From: Clostridium rectalis
GTDB taxonomy: Bacteria > Bacillota > Clostridia > Clostridiales > Clostridiaceae
DNA: 64,000 nucleotides
NCBI RefSeq assembly: GCF_900626095.1
Contig: NZ_UYZZ01000003.1
Span: 326,889-390,888 of the forward strand
Direction: 5' to 3'
Numbering within the stretch: the first letter of the stretch is position 1; each line of letters opens with the position of its first letter. Both the position numbers and the translations under genes were made by a program. Positions 17,266 to 24,752 of this stretch are shown one piece after another. The notes beneath the pieces were generated by a model that saw only the letters and a list, made by a program, of their open reading frames with translations, had not been told where the DNA came from and ran no database searches.

Positions 17266-18735
17266 TTATTTTTGCAACATATATTTACCACAGTATTTTT
17301 TTCTCTTTCTTACAAAAGTGGATGCATTTATACCCAAATAATTAGCCGCATCTCTAACATTTCCATACCTATCAAAAGCCTTATTAATAAATTGTAACTC
17401 TAGTTTCTCCACAACTTCTTTTAAATTTACATTTTCCTGATTACTATCTATTTCAATATCTAAGGAATTAAAGCTATTTTTTATAGGTAAATCACTCCTT
17501 AATATGTTATCATTACTGCTCATTATCACTACTCTCTCTACAATATTTTTTAACTCTCTTACATTTCCTGGCCAATTATATTGCATAATACATTCTTGCG
17601 CAGAAGAAGTAAACATTTTGTTTAATCCGTATTTCTTATTTAGTTCTTTTAAAAAATGCTGACTTAATGGCACTATATCCTCTTTTCTTTCTCTTAATGG
17701 TGGAATAATAATAGGCACCACATTTAATCTATAATAAAGATCTTCTCTAAAAAGTTTTTTTGAAACCATTTCTTCCAAATCTCTATTAGTAGCAGCTAAA
17801 ATTCTAACATCTATCTTTATAGGATTTATGCCACCTATTCTTTCAATTTCTCTTTCTTGTAATACTCTTAAAAGCTTTACCTGCATGTCCAATGGTAGTT
17901 CCCCGACCTCATCTAAGAATATTGTACCTTTATCAGCTACTTCAAAAAGGCCAATCTTGCCCTCTTTGTTAGCTCCTGTAAAAGATCCTCTTTCATACCC
18001 AAATAGCTCACTTTCAATTAAATTTTCCGGTATTGCACCACAATTTATCTTTATAAATTGCTTATTGCATCTTTTACTATTCTTATGTACATATTTAGCC
18101 ACCTCTTCTTTTCCTACTCCTGTTTCTCCTAATAAGAGCACTGTAGTATCTACATTTGCTACTCTTTTAGCCATTCTTAAAGTATCCAACATATGTTTGT
18201 CCTGAGCTATTATATCTGAATAGCTTAATAATTGATTCCTCATAGCCTCAATTTCCGAATAATATTTTTTAGTAAGTTGTTGATTCTTGGCTAACTCTTC
18301 CTTTAATTCATAAAGCTGAGTAACATCTCTTACATTAGTGACTACCATAGTTATGTTTCCCTGATTATCAAATATGGGACTACTTGATACTAATACTTTT
18401 TTCCCGGTTTTAAAAGTCTGTTCAATAGTAACTGTTTTTTTATATTTTAATACTAATAATGTTCCTGATTGTGATATAACTCCTTCTCGAACTAAATTCT
18501 TCATATTTTTACCAATCATGAAATCTCTAGTAAGTCCTGTAATTTTTTCATAGGACTTATTTAACTTTAAAGTATTTGCTTCACCATCTGTTATATATAT
18601 TCCATCATATGAACACTCTATAACTGCATCCAATTCACTGCATAACACTCTGGTTTTTTCTAATTGAGTTACAATTTTTTGAAAATTAGAATCAATAACT
18701 TTATTTTCGTTATCTTCTATGAAGTTAAAATACAT
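17266..18735 (-). CDS. PAS-domain sigma-54-dependent transcriptional activator
   Basis: An enhancer-binding protein of 489 residues. I start it at ATG 18735 (MYFNFIED) after TTGGAGG. A PAS sensor domain (about 35-150) begins with VIECSYDGIYITDGE. The AAA+ domain (about 185-410) has Walker A GETGVGKEE, the sigma-54 contact loop GSFTGA, Walker B GTIFLDEVGE and an RERKEDI region. A Fis-type helix-turn-helix (about 445-485) reads GNVRDAANYLGINASTF. The contact loop has Ser in place of the commoner Ala. Both flanking operons carry -24/-12 promoters, so it very probably controls both. The PAS ligand is unknown. A TATAAT-like box at 18840-18845 may give it its own housekeeping promoter. Confidence 0.93.
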   Translation of the reverse strand: MYFNFIEDNENKVIDSNFQKIVTQLEKTRVLCSELDAVIECSYDGIYITDGEANTLKLNKSYEKITGLTRDFMIGKNMKNLVREGVISQSGTLLVLKYKKTVTIEQTFKTGKKVLVSSSPIFDNQGNITMVVTNVRDVTQLYELKEELAKNQQLTKKYYSEIEAMRNQLLSYSDIIAQDKHMLDTLRMAKRVANVDTTVLLLGETGVGKEEVAKYVHKNSKRCNKQFIKINCGAIPENLIESELFGYERGSFTGANKEGKIGLFEVADKGTIFLDEVGELPLDMQVKLLRVLQEREIERIGGINPIKIDVRILAATNRDLEEMVSKKLFREDLYYRLNVVPIIIPPLRERKEDIVPLSQHFLKELNKKYGLNKMFTSSAQECIMQYNWPGNVRELKNIVERVVIMSSNDNILRSDLPIKNSFNSLDIEIDSNQENVNLKEVVEKLELQFINKAFDRYGNVRDAANYLGINASTFVRKRKKYCGKYMLQK

Positions 18736-18893
18736 CAATTCCTCCAACTTTATTATTTTGAAGCACCTCCCAATTAATAATTTTAAAATCTCTGAGAAAT
18801 ACTTTAGTCTGTACATAAATTATCCTGATTTATATCATAATTATATCATGTTTTATTCGAAAAATTCTAAATACTAAGTAACTATTATTGGTT

Positions 18894-19304
18894 TTATGGC
18901 AATAAATACACCTTTGCTTCACCTTTAAGTACTATTTTTTCTTCTTTATTAGTGCACAATGTCTCTAACGTAATAACCCTTTTTTTATTATCAATTTTTT
19001 TAATAGTGGCAATAGCCTTTATTTTTTCTCCAACTCTAACATATTTTACAAACTGAAAACTTTGAGAAAGATATATATTCCCCTCCCCTGGAAGCTTTGT
19101 GCCTATTACTGCTGAAATAAGACCCGCCGTTAACATTCCATGCACAATTTTTCCTTTAAAAAAAGAGCTTCTAGCCCTTTTGTCGTCTATGTGTATATAA
19201 TTATAGTCTCCTGTTGCTTTAGCATAAAATTTTACCTCCTCTTCCCCTAACTCTTTCACATATTCTGCTGATTGGCCAACATAAAAATTTCTTATATCTG
19301 GCAT
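18894..19304 (-). CDS. MaoC-like (R)-specific enoyl-CoA/ACP hydratase
   Basis: A 136-residue single hot-dog-fold protein. The hydratase-2 signature GDYNYIHIDDKRARSS carries the catalytic Asp and His. These enzymes add water to trans-2-enoyl thioesters to give (R)-3-hydroxyacyl thioesters, or run the reverse dehydration. The ATG at 19304 follows TTGGAGG. It is the last enzyme gene of the ACP/ligase/LuxE/LuxC operon, about 20 bases after the reductase gene. Here it may shape the acyl chain before reduction, or act on crotonyl-type intermediates; the actual substrate is unknown. Confidence 0.87.
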   Translation of the reverse strand: MPDIRNFYVGQSAEYVKELGEEEVKFYAKATGDYNYIHIDDKRARSSFFKGKIVHGMLTAGLISAVIGTKLPGEGNIYLSQSFQFVKYVRVGEKIKAIATIKKIDNKKRVITLETLCTNKEEKIVLKGEAKVYLLP

Positions 19305-19324
19305 TATCTAACCTCCAAATAAAA

Positions 19325-20629
19325 TTAAATCATTCCATTAATATTCAAAGAACACCATCTAACCATATCACTAATTATAAGGCTCCCATCCCAAGGTGAA
19401 TCATAAAAACTCATATATCCTACTTTTACTACTCTATCTACTCCAATTTTAGAAATTTCATCTGAAAAATCAATTGCCCTTTTTTCATTTTTAAATGCTA
19501 TTCCCACAGTTTGAACTCTTGAAGTTATTAATCTCTTCACTTCGAAAACGTCATTTATTCCTTTTAAAAATATAGTTCTCCCCCCTATTGGCTCCTCCAA
19601 TTTAAAATCATTATCTATTAAAATAGTATACTCAAGTCCTTTGCTACAATGAAGCATTTTATCTAAACCTAAAGCATATTCTCCTCTTTTGTTTATTATA
19701 TCTGCTAATATTTTCTCTGATTGAAGACTTAGTGGATATCTTTTAATCAGCTTTTTAAACACCTTTATAAGTCTTTGAGTCACCTCTTCTAAAGACACAG
19801 AACTTTTTTCTAAGAATACTACGTGAGGAGAAGAGCATGCAGTCTGATTAAAACTTATTATATCTATAACCAGACTTTCTAAATACTTTTCTAGCTGTAT
19901 GCTCTCTATGGCCTCTTTGTCAAATACCGCAAAGGAATACTTAGGTCCAAATATTATATCTTTACAATAAGTCCGTTGCTGTAAACTTCTTATAGAATTT
20001 AGTGCATCTTCTCCCCCCCACAAAACTCTACAATCTGCTTTTTCAGACATAAACTGATTTAACTCTATATTAGAACTAGGATAATTTACAATACAAATAT
20101 TTTTTAGTAAGTCTTTTCCTAAATATGTTTTTCCTTTATGTTTTATATGTATATTTTTTAAAGGTTTCAAAAGCCTTATTATTAAATCTATACATCCCTC
20201 AGGTAATCTAACAAGATTAGAATTTCTACATATTATAGATTGAAGTATAGAATATATCCCTAAAGTCTTTACATTGGATGACATAAAGTGGCATACTAAT
20301 CCTCTTTTCTGTGCCTTAATAAATTTTTTATTTCCAATGTCTACAAAATTATCTAGATATTTTTTATTTTTTAAATTCAAGTAAATAATTTTTTCTAAAT
20401 TAGACTTTTTTAAGTAAAAACTTAAAAAAGGTACCCCTTCTTCTTTTAAAAGATTCTTATCTTTAGATATTACTTTACTATATTCATTTATTATAAACAA
20501 AATTGCATCTACTGGAAAATGCTGAAGTAATTCTTCATTCTTCTTAACAGTTTTATATATATGTTTAAGATCATTTAAACATAAACCCTTATTATAAAAC
20601 TCACCATCTAACGTATAGCATTTAACCAT
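19325..20629 (-). CDS. LuxC-like acyl-CoA/acyl-protein reductase
   Basis: The 434-residue protein belongs to the aldehyde-dehydrogenase-like LuxC family, which reduces an activated acyl group to the aldehyde with NADPH. The nucleophile is the Cys in FNQTACSSPHVVFLEK (about residue 253); the preceding VLWGGEDA matches the family nucleotide-binding stretch. I start at ATG 20629 (MVKCYTLDGEF), preceded by AAGGAGAG and overlapping the LuxE stop by 8 bases. It is slightly shorter than Vibrio LuxC (about 480). No luciferase alpha/beta gene is nearby, so the aldehyde is not for light emission. Confidence 0.88.
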   Translation of the reverse strand: MVKCYTLDGEFYNKGLCLNDLKHIYKTVKKNEELLQHFPVDAILFIINEYSKVISKDKNLLKEEGVPFLSFYLKKSNLEKIIYLNLKNKKYLDNFVDIGNKKFIKAQKRGLVCHFMSSNVKTLGIYSILQSIICRNSNLVRLPEGCIDLIIRLLKPLKNIHIKHKGKTYLGKDLLKNICIVNYPSSNIELNQFMSEKADCRVLWGGEDALNSIRSLQQRTYCKDIIFGPKYSFAVFDKEAIESIQLEKYLESLVIDIISFNQTACSSPHVVFLEKSSVSLEEVTQRLIKVFKKLIKRYPLSLQSEKILADIINKRGEYALGLDKMLHCSKGLEYTILIDNDFKLEEPIGGRTIFLKGINDVFEVKRLITSRVQTVGIAFKNEKRAIDFSDEISKIGVDRVVKVGYMSFYDSPWDGSLIISDMVRWCSLNINGMI

Positions 20630-21737
20630 CTCTCTTCTCTCCTTCAGCAAAAGTATCACCACAACCCCTTACCTCTGCCTTTTCTACTCTAGATACAAAC
20701 TTAAAATACTTTCCTTTTCTTCCACATTTACAATCATCTATACCAATAAAACTTCCTATATCTTCAGTTAAAACAGCTTGTGCTGGATAACTAGAACTTA
20801 ACGTGCTAACCACTTGTATTAAACCCTTATTACCTACATCTACCTCTTCTAATGTATTAAAATCTCTTATTATAACCTCTGCAAAATCTGGTACGTGTTT
20901 ATATCCATACTCACAATCTATAAATACTACACCTAGTTGCTCTACCATGCCATAAAAATCCAAAACATTATTTGCTCTAGTATTAAATAATTCTCCTATG
21001 GTTTTTGAAAACTTTTCTTTACTAACCTTTTGGGACTCTAACTTTTTCCAACCTCCACTGTGTACTATTTTTACATTAGGTATATTTAGTTTTATATTAT
21101 TATCTCTTAATACTTGTGCAAATTTTGACCATATGATATAAGTGAATCCATATACTAATACTTCCGAATTACCAAATTCTTGTTGAAAATTCTTAAGCCT
21201 TTCAATATTTACCTTTAATTCTTTCCCTTCTTTGTCCATAGCATAAACTACTTTATTAGAGAAATTACTAATTCCCCTTACTGCAGCTCCTCTAGCTGTC
21301 AATATAGAACTTCCTTTATTTACATCTTCACTGTCTATGATTAGCAAAGGTCTTCTACTATTACCTAAAAAATTTCTTAAAGTAGCAATAAGGGCTTGAG
21401 ATTGTCTTATAGATGTTTTTTTATCTAAATATATTTTGCTAGCAACACCTGTAGTTGTAGAACTAGAATTTAAAACTTTGACTATGTCTTTTTCGTGACA
21501 GGTATACAAATCAAACTTCTTAAACATATTTACAGGAATATAAGGTATATCCTCTAATCTATTAAAATATTTAATATCAAAACCTAATTTATCATACATA
21601 AGCCTTAAATTTATATTCTCAATATTAATCTCCAACTGTTTTTTCAAAAGTTTTATAAGAATTGTATTTTTTTTATCTTTATCTAAGCTAAATGGTTTGC
21701 CAAAAATTATATCTTTTAACAATTCCCACTCATTCAT
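20622..21737 (-). CDS. LuxE-like acyl-protein synthetase/acyltransferase
   Basis: A 371-residue member of the LuxE/PaaK adenylating branch, the right length for LuxE. Recognisable blocks are RLEDIPYIPVNMFKKF, the ATP/acyl-AMP loop SSSTTTGVASKIYLD and DFYGMVEQLGVVFIDCEYG. In luminous bacteria LuxE activates a fatty acid and hands the acyl group to LuxC. Here the next gene is LuxC-like and overlaps it, so the same partnership is expected. The ATG at 21737 follows AGGTGAAATTT; an in-frame GTG three codons earlier is less likely. A Cys-rich CKCGRKG segment near the C-terminus could bind metal. Confidence 0.86.
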   Translation of the reverse strand: MNEWELLKDIIFGKPFSLDKDKKNTILIKLLKKQLEINIENINLRLMYDKLGFDIKYFNRLEDIPYIPVNMFKKFDLYTCHEKDIVKVLNSSSTTTGVASKIYLDKKTSIRQSQALIATLRNFLGNSRRPLLIIDSEDVNKGSSILTARGAAVRGISNFSNKVVYAMDKEGKELKVNIERLKNFQQEFGNSEVLVYGFTYIIWSKFAQVLRDNNIKLNIPNVKIVHSGGWKKLESQKVSKEKFSKTIGELFNTRANNVLDFYGMVEQLGVVFIDCEYGYKHVPDFAEVIIRDFNTLEEVDVGNKGLIQVVSTLSSSYPAQAVLTEDIGSFIGIDDCKCGRKGKYFKFVSRVEKAEVRGCGDTFAEGEKRDG

Positions 21738-21766
21738 AAATTTCACCTACTTTACTAAATACCTTA

Positions 21767-23230
21767 TCAACTCATTTGTTTGAGCTTTTTTAACATTACC
21801 TTTCCTGATGAATTCTTAGGAAGACTTTTTAGTATTTCTATATACTTTGGCACCTTATAATTAGGAAGTTTACCTTTACAATATTCTATAATGCTATTAC
21901 AATTGATACTACAATTCTTTAACACTATAAAAGCCTTTATTGCTTCTCCTAAAATATCATCCTCTACCCCTACTACTACACACTCAATTACTTCATTAAT
22001 CTGAAGTATTATATCTTCTATCTCCTTTGGGCTTACCCTATTACCAGCACTTTTAATAATGTTTTTTTCCCTTGAAAGAATGTATATATATCCTTCATTA
22101 TCCACTGTAGCCATATCTCCTGTATATAAACATCCATTTTTTAAAATTTTTTTTGTTTCCTCCTCATCATTAAAATACCCCTTCATAATATTATTACCTT
22201 CAGCAACAATTTCTCCAATTTCCCCTGTTTTCACTTCTTTTCCTTCTTTATTTAGCACTTTAAGTTTTATTCCTGGGATTCCTCTTCCAATTGAGCCCAT
22301 TTTATCTTTTAATAATCTAGGCGGAAGATAGGATAATCTAGCGGTAGCTTCTGTTTGACCATACATTATAAATATATCTACCCTTGGCAATACCTGAATC
22401 AACTCATTTATAAAGATATTTGACATTCTACCTCCTGCCTGAGTAATATATCTTAAAGAAGGGAATTTTCTATTTTTTATATCACTCATTCTTAAAAGGA
22501 TTTGAAACGTACTTGGCACCCCAGCAAATCCTGTGCATTTATAATTATTTATATCATTTAATACTGTTTCAGGAAACAAAAATTTATTATTTATAACTAA
22601 ACTTCCCCCAACCCTGAAATGGGTATGTAAAAGAGAAGTTCCGTAACAATAATAAAATGGTAGCACTACTTCTATCCTATCTTCCTTATTTAGATTTAAA
22701 TACTTTATAATTGAATTAGTATTACAAATTAAATTATTATGAGTAAGCATTACTCCCTTTGGTTCAGCAGTAGATCCAGAAGTAAATAAAATTACAGCTA
22801 ATTCCTCTATGTCTACATTCATGTTAATTCTATCATTTTTATTTTTCTCTAGTAAATTAACATCTTCCTCAGTATATATATCTATATTCTGTAATTCAGA
22901 TAACTTTTCTAAAAACTTTTTCTGTATAAAAATATTTTTTATTTTTAATGATTCTACTATATAACAAATATCTTTTATAGATAAATTTGGATTTATGGGA
23001 ACACATACGGTTCCATTTTTAATTATTCCAAAATAACATTGCACAAAAAAAGTAGAGTTTTCTGAAATTAATAATACTGAATCCTTTTTATTTAACCCTT
23101 TATTTCTTAGCATCTTTTCTAAAATTATTATTTTAGAATATATTTGTTTATAAGAAATTTTTTTATTATCTATTAAAGCAGTTTTTTCTAGTTTTTTTGA
23201 AAACTTAAATACATAATCTGTAAAAGTCAT
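21767..23230 (-). CDS. AMP-forming acyl-CoA/acyl-ACP ligase
   Basis: A 487-residue ANL-superfamily adenylating enzyme. Core motifs are A3 FTSGSTAEPKGVMLTH, A5 MYGQTEATARLSYLPP, A7 YTGDMATVDNEGYIYI and the A10 Lys in PKNSSGKVMLKK. It activates a carboxylic acid as acyl-AMP and passes it to a thiol. The ATGA overlap with the preceding acyl carrier protein gene suggests that ACP is the acceptor. Chain length or substrate class cannot be deduced. The operon thus contains two acyl-activating enzymes, this one and the LuxE-like protein, which is uncommon. Confidence 0.9.
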   Translation of the reverse strand: MTFTDYVFKFSKKLEKTALIDNKKISYKQIYSKIIILEKMLRNKGLNKKDSVLLISENSTFFVQCYFGIIKNGTVCVPINPNLSIKDICYIVESLKIKNIFIQKKFLEKLSELQNIDIYTEEDVNLLEKNKNDRINMNVDIEELAVILFTSGSTAEPKGVMLTHNNLICNTNSIIKYLNLNKEDRIEVVLPFYYCYGTSLLHTHFRVGGSLVINNKFLFPETVLNDINNYKCTGFAGVPSTFQILLRMSDIKNRKFPSLRYITQAGGRMSNIFINELIQVLPRVDIFIMYGQTEATARLSYLPPRLLKDKMGSIGRGIPGIKLKVLNKEGKEVKTGEIGEIVAEGNNIMKGYFNDEEETKKILKNGCLYTGDMATVDNEGYIYILSREKNIIKSAGNRVSPKEIEDIILQINEVIECVVVGVEDDILGEAIKAFIVLKNCSINCNSIIEYCKGKLPNYKVPKYIEILKSLPKNSSGKVMLKKLKQMS

Positions 23231-23469
23231 AGTACTACGCCATACTTTTCAAGTATTTTTTTAATGTCTCCAATATTATACATTCTGGATACATCTATTA
23301 CATCTATTGATATTTCAAAATTTTCCTCTAAAGCTGTTATTAGTTCTACATGTGCTAAAGAATCCCAACCTTCTATCTCATCTGGTCCTAATTCATCTCT
23401 TTTATATGAATCGTCAGATATATTAAATACATCACAAAGTATTTTATTAAGTTTTTTAATATTTTCCAT
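23227..23469 (-). CDS. Acyl carrier protein
   Basis: A free-standing carrier protein of 80 residues. The phosphopantetheine attachment Ser is in GWDSLAHVEL (about residue 37), and the surrounding helices match ACP/PCP folds. I start at ATG 23469 (MENIKKLN), preceded by GGAGGTATAATT. It is first in the LuxCE-type operon and overlaps the ligase gene by 4 bases. A sigma-54 promoter lies 42 bases upstream of its ATG. It is a specialised carrier, not the housekeeping fatty-acid ACP, since no fab genes are nearby. Confidence 0.9.
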   Translation of the reverse strand: MENIKKLNKILCDVFNISDDSYKRDELGPDEIEGWDSLAHVELITALEENFEISIDVIDVSRMYNIGDIKKILEKYGVVL

Positions 23470-23510
23470 AATTATACCTCCAAACAAATAAATATTTTAT
23501 GAATATATAT

Positions 23511-23526
23511 AGCAAAAACCATACCA
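23511..23526 (-). promoter_or_regulatory. Sigma-54 (-24/-12) promoter of the acyl-reduction operon
   Basis: On the minus strand the sequence is TGGTAT-GGTTT-TTGCT, keeping the invariant GG and GC with exactly the same spacing as the abfD site. The two C positions of the -24 box are T. It lies 42 bases before the ACP start codon. Confidence 0.75.
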
Positions 23527-23551
23527 TAATAAAAACAGAATAAAAAATAGT

Positions 23552-23575
23552 TTTTGTTCTACAAATGCAACAAAA
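23552..23575. promoter_or_regulatory. Inverted repeat, candidate activator-binding site
   Basis: TTTTGTT-N10-AACAAAA, with the right half reading GCAACA. It matches the TGTT-N10-AACA repeat upstream of abfD (17149-17178) in sequence and spacing. It lies only about 26 bases upstream of the -24 box, close for an enhancer. Confidence 0.45.
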
Positions 23576-23644
23576 TCATAAAATATTACTACTAAATACA
23601 AAAAATCATTTATCTTTACCTCTAAAATGAACATAAATAAAAAA

Positions 23645-23678
23645 GTTGCTAAAATGGAACATATTCCATTTTAGCAAC
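23645..23678 (-). terminator. Intrinsic terminator of the CDF transporter gene
   Basis: GTTGCTAAAATGGAA and its exact complement form a 15-bp perfect stem around a CATA loop, followed on the minus strand by TTTTTTATTT. It isolates the metal-efflux genes from the ACP operon. Confidence 0.85.
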
Positions 23679-23730
23679 GAATTATTATTTATATATTTAT
23701 TAAATATAATATTAAAAACACCCTATAATT

Positions 23731-24603
23731 TTATTTATTTTTAAAGGGATCCACATGAATATTTACCCTAGTATTTTTTAATTTTTCATTTATATCCCTT
23801 TTTAAACTTGCAATTATATTATGAGTTTCTTCTACGGTTAGATTTTTGTTAACAGTAATATGAAAATCTACGTGCTTCATATTACCCGACTTCCTTGTTT
23901 TAAGCTTATGATAATCTATAAATTTACTATTATGTTCTTTAATAATTTTCTCAATTTCTTCCTCTTCTTCTTCAGACAATCTAACATCAATTATATAGTG
24001 AAAAGCGTTTTTAGAAAGTCCCCAGGCCTCTTTAATTATGAGTAAAGCTACAAAAATTGCAACAATTGAATCCAGTATATTAAGTCCAGTAATTTTAATA
24101 AGAAAAATTCCTAAGGCTACCCCTAAAGATGTGTATATATCAGTCTTCAAATGAAGAGCATCTGCTTCTAATGCCATGGAATCCTCTTCTTTAGCAACCC
24201 TATAAAGTATTCTTGATACAAAATAATTTACAAGTGCTGCCACAATCATAACTGTTATAGCTATAGTTTCTTGTTCTATTTCTATAGGTTTAAATAATTT
24301 TTTAAGAGCCTCAATCATAATCATTACAGCTGCAATAAAAATTAAAAATCCTTCTACTAGTCCAGATAAATTCTCAATCTTACCATGACCATAAGGATGT
24401 TTTTCATCAGCAGGTTTTGTAGAATATCTAACAGATAAAAATGCTATAAGTGATGCAATAAGATCCATTCCTGAATGTATTGCCTCAGAAATAATACTTA
24501 CAGACCCGCTTAAAATACCTGCTATAATTTTAAAAATTATAAGTAGTGAGTTTGATATAATTGATAAAAAAGCAACTTTAACTCTTTTATTAGAAGTAAC
24601 CAT
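23731..24603 (-). CDS. Cation diffusion facilitator (CDF) metal exporter
   Basis: A 290-residue protein with six hydrophobic helices (about residues 10-205) and a cytoplasmic CDF tail (about 210-288) containing HVDFHITV and HVDPF. Metal-site residues appear as HSGMD in helix 2 and HLKTD in helix 5, an H-x3-D pattern in both, which in this family is commoner in Zn/Co than in Mn exporters. It exchanges cytoplasmic divalent metal for protons. The ATG follows AAAGGAG. It lies 149 bases downstream of a P-type ATPase with an Mn riboswitch, with no terminator between them, so it may share that control. Metal identity (Mn versus Zn) is therefore open. Confidence 0.88.
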   Translation of the reverse strand: MVTSNKRVKVAFLSIISNSLLIIFKIIAGILSGSVSIISEAIHSGMDLIASLIAFLSVRYSTKPADEKHPYGHGKIENLSGLVEGFLIFIAAVMIMIEALKKLFKPIEIEQETIAITVMIVAALVNYFVSRILYRVAKEEDSMALEADALHLKTDIYTSLGVALGIFLIKITGLNILDSIVAIFVALLIIKEAWGLSKNAFHYIIDVRLSEEEEEEIEKIIKEHNSKFIDYHKLKTRKSGNMKHVDFHITVNKNLTVEETHNIIASLKRDINEKLKNTRVNIHVDPFKNK

Positions 24604-24752
24604 AAATATACTCCTTTCTTTATATTAAAGAAAAACCCAACATAACGACAACTCCTATTAAGTAATATAATTAGTTCCCTACCTACATACTTTAATTTAC
24701 CCATTGCTATATTTTTACCCAAATTAGCTTTACTATGTAAACTTCTGATATA

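Noticed and set aside
18894-23469. Complete lux bioluminescence operon
   Set aside because: No luxA/luxB luciferase or luxD thioesterase gene is present anywhere in the window.
24537-24722. Minus-strand 61-codon open frame between ATPase and CDF genes
   Set aside because: Non-ATG start, no ribosome site, overlaps the CDF gene start in another frame, and does not look like a protein family.
24604-24752. NiCo or second Mn riboswitch in front of the CDF gene
   Set aside because: The characteristic conserved strings of both classes could not be found; left as an open observation.
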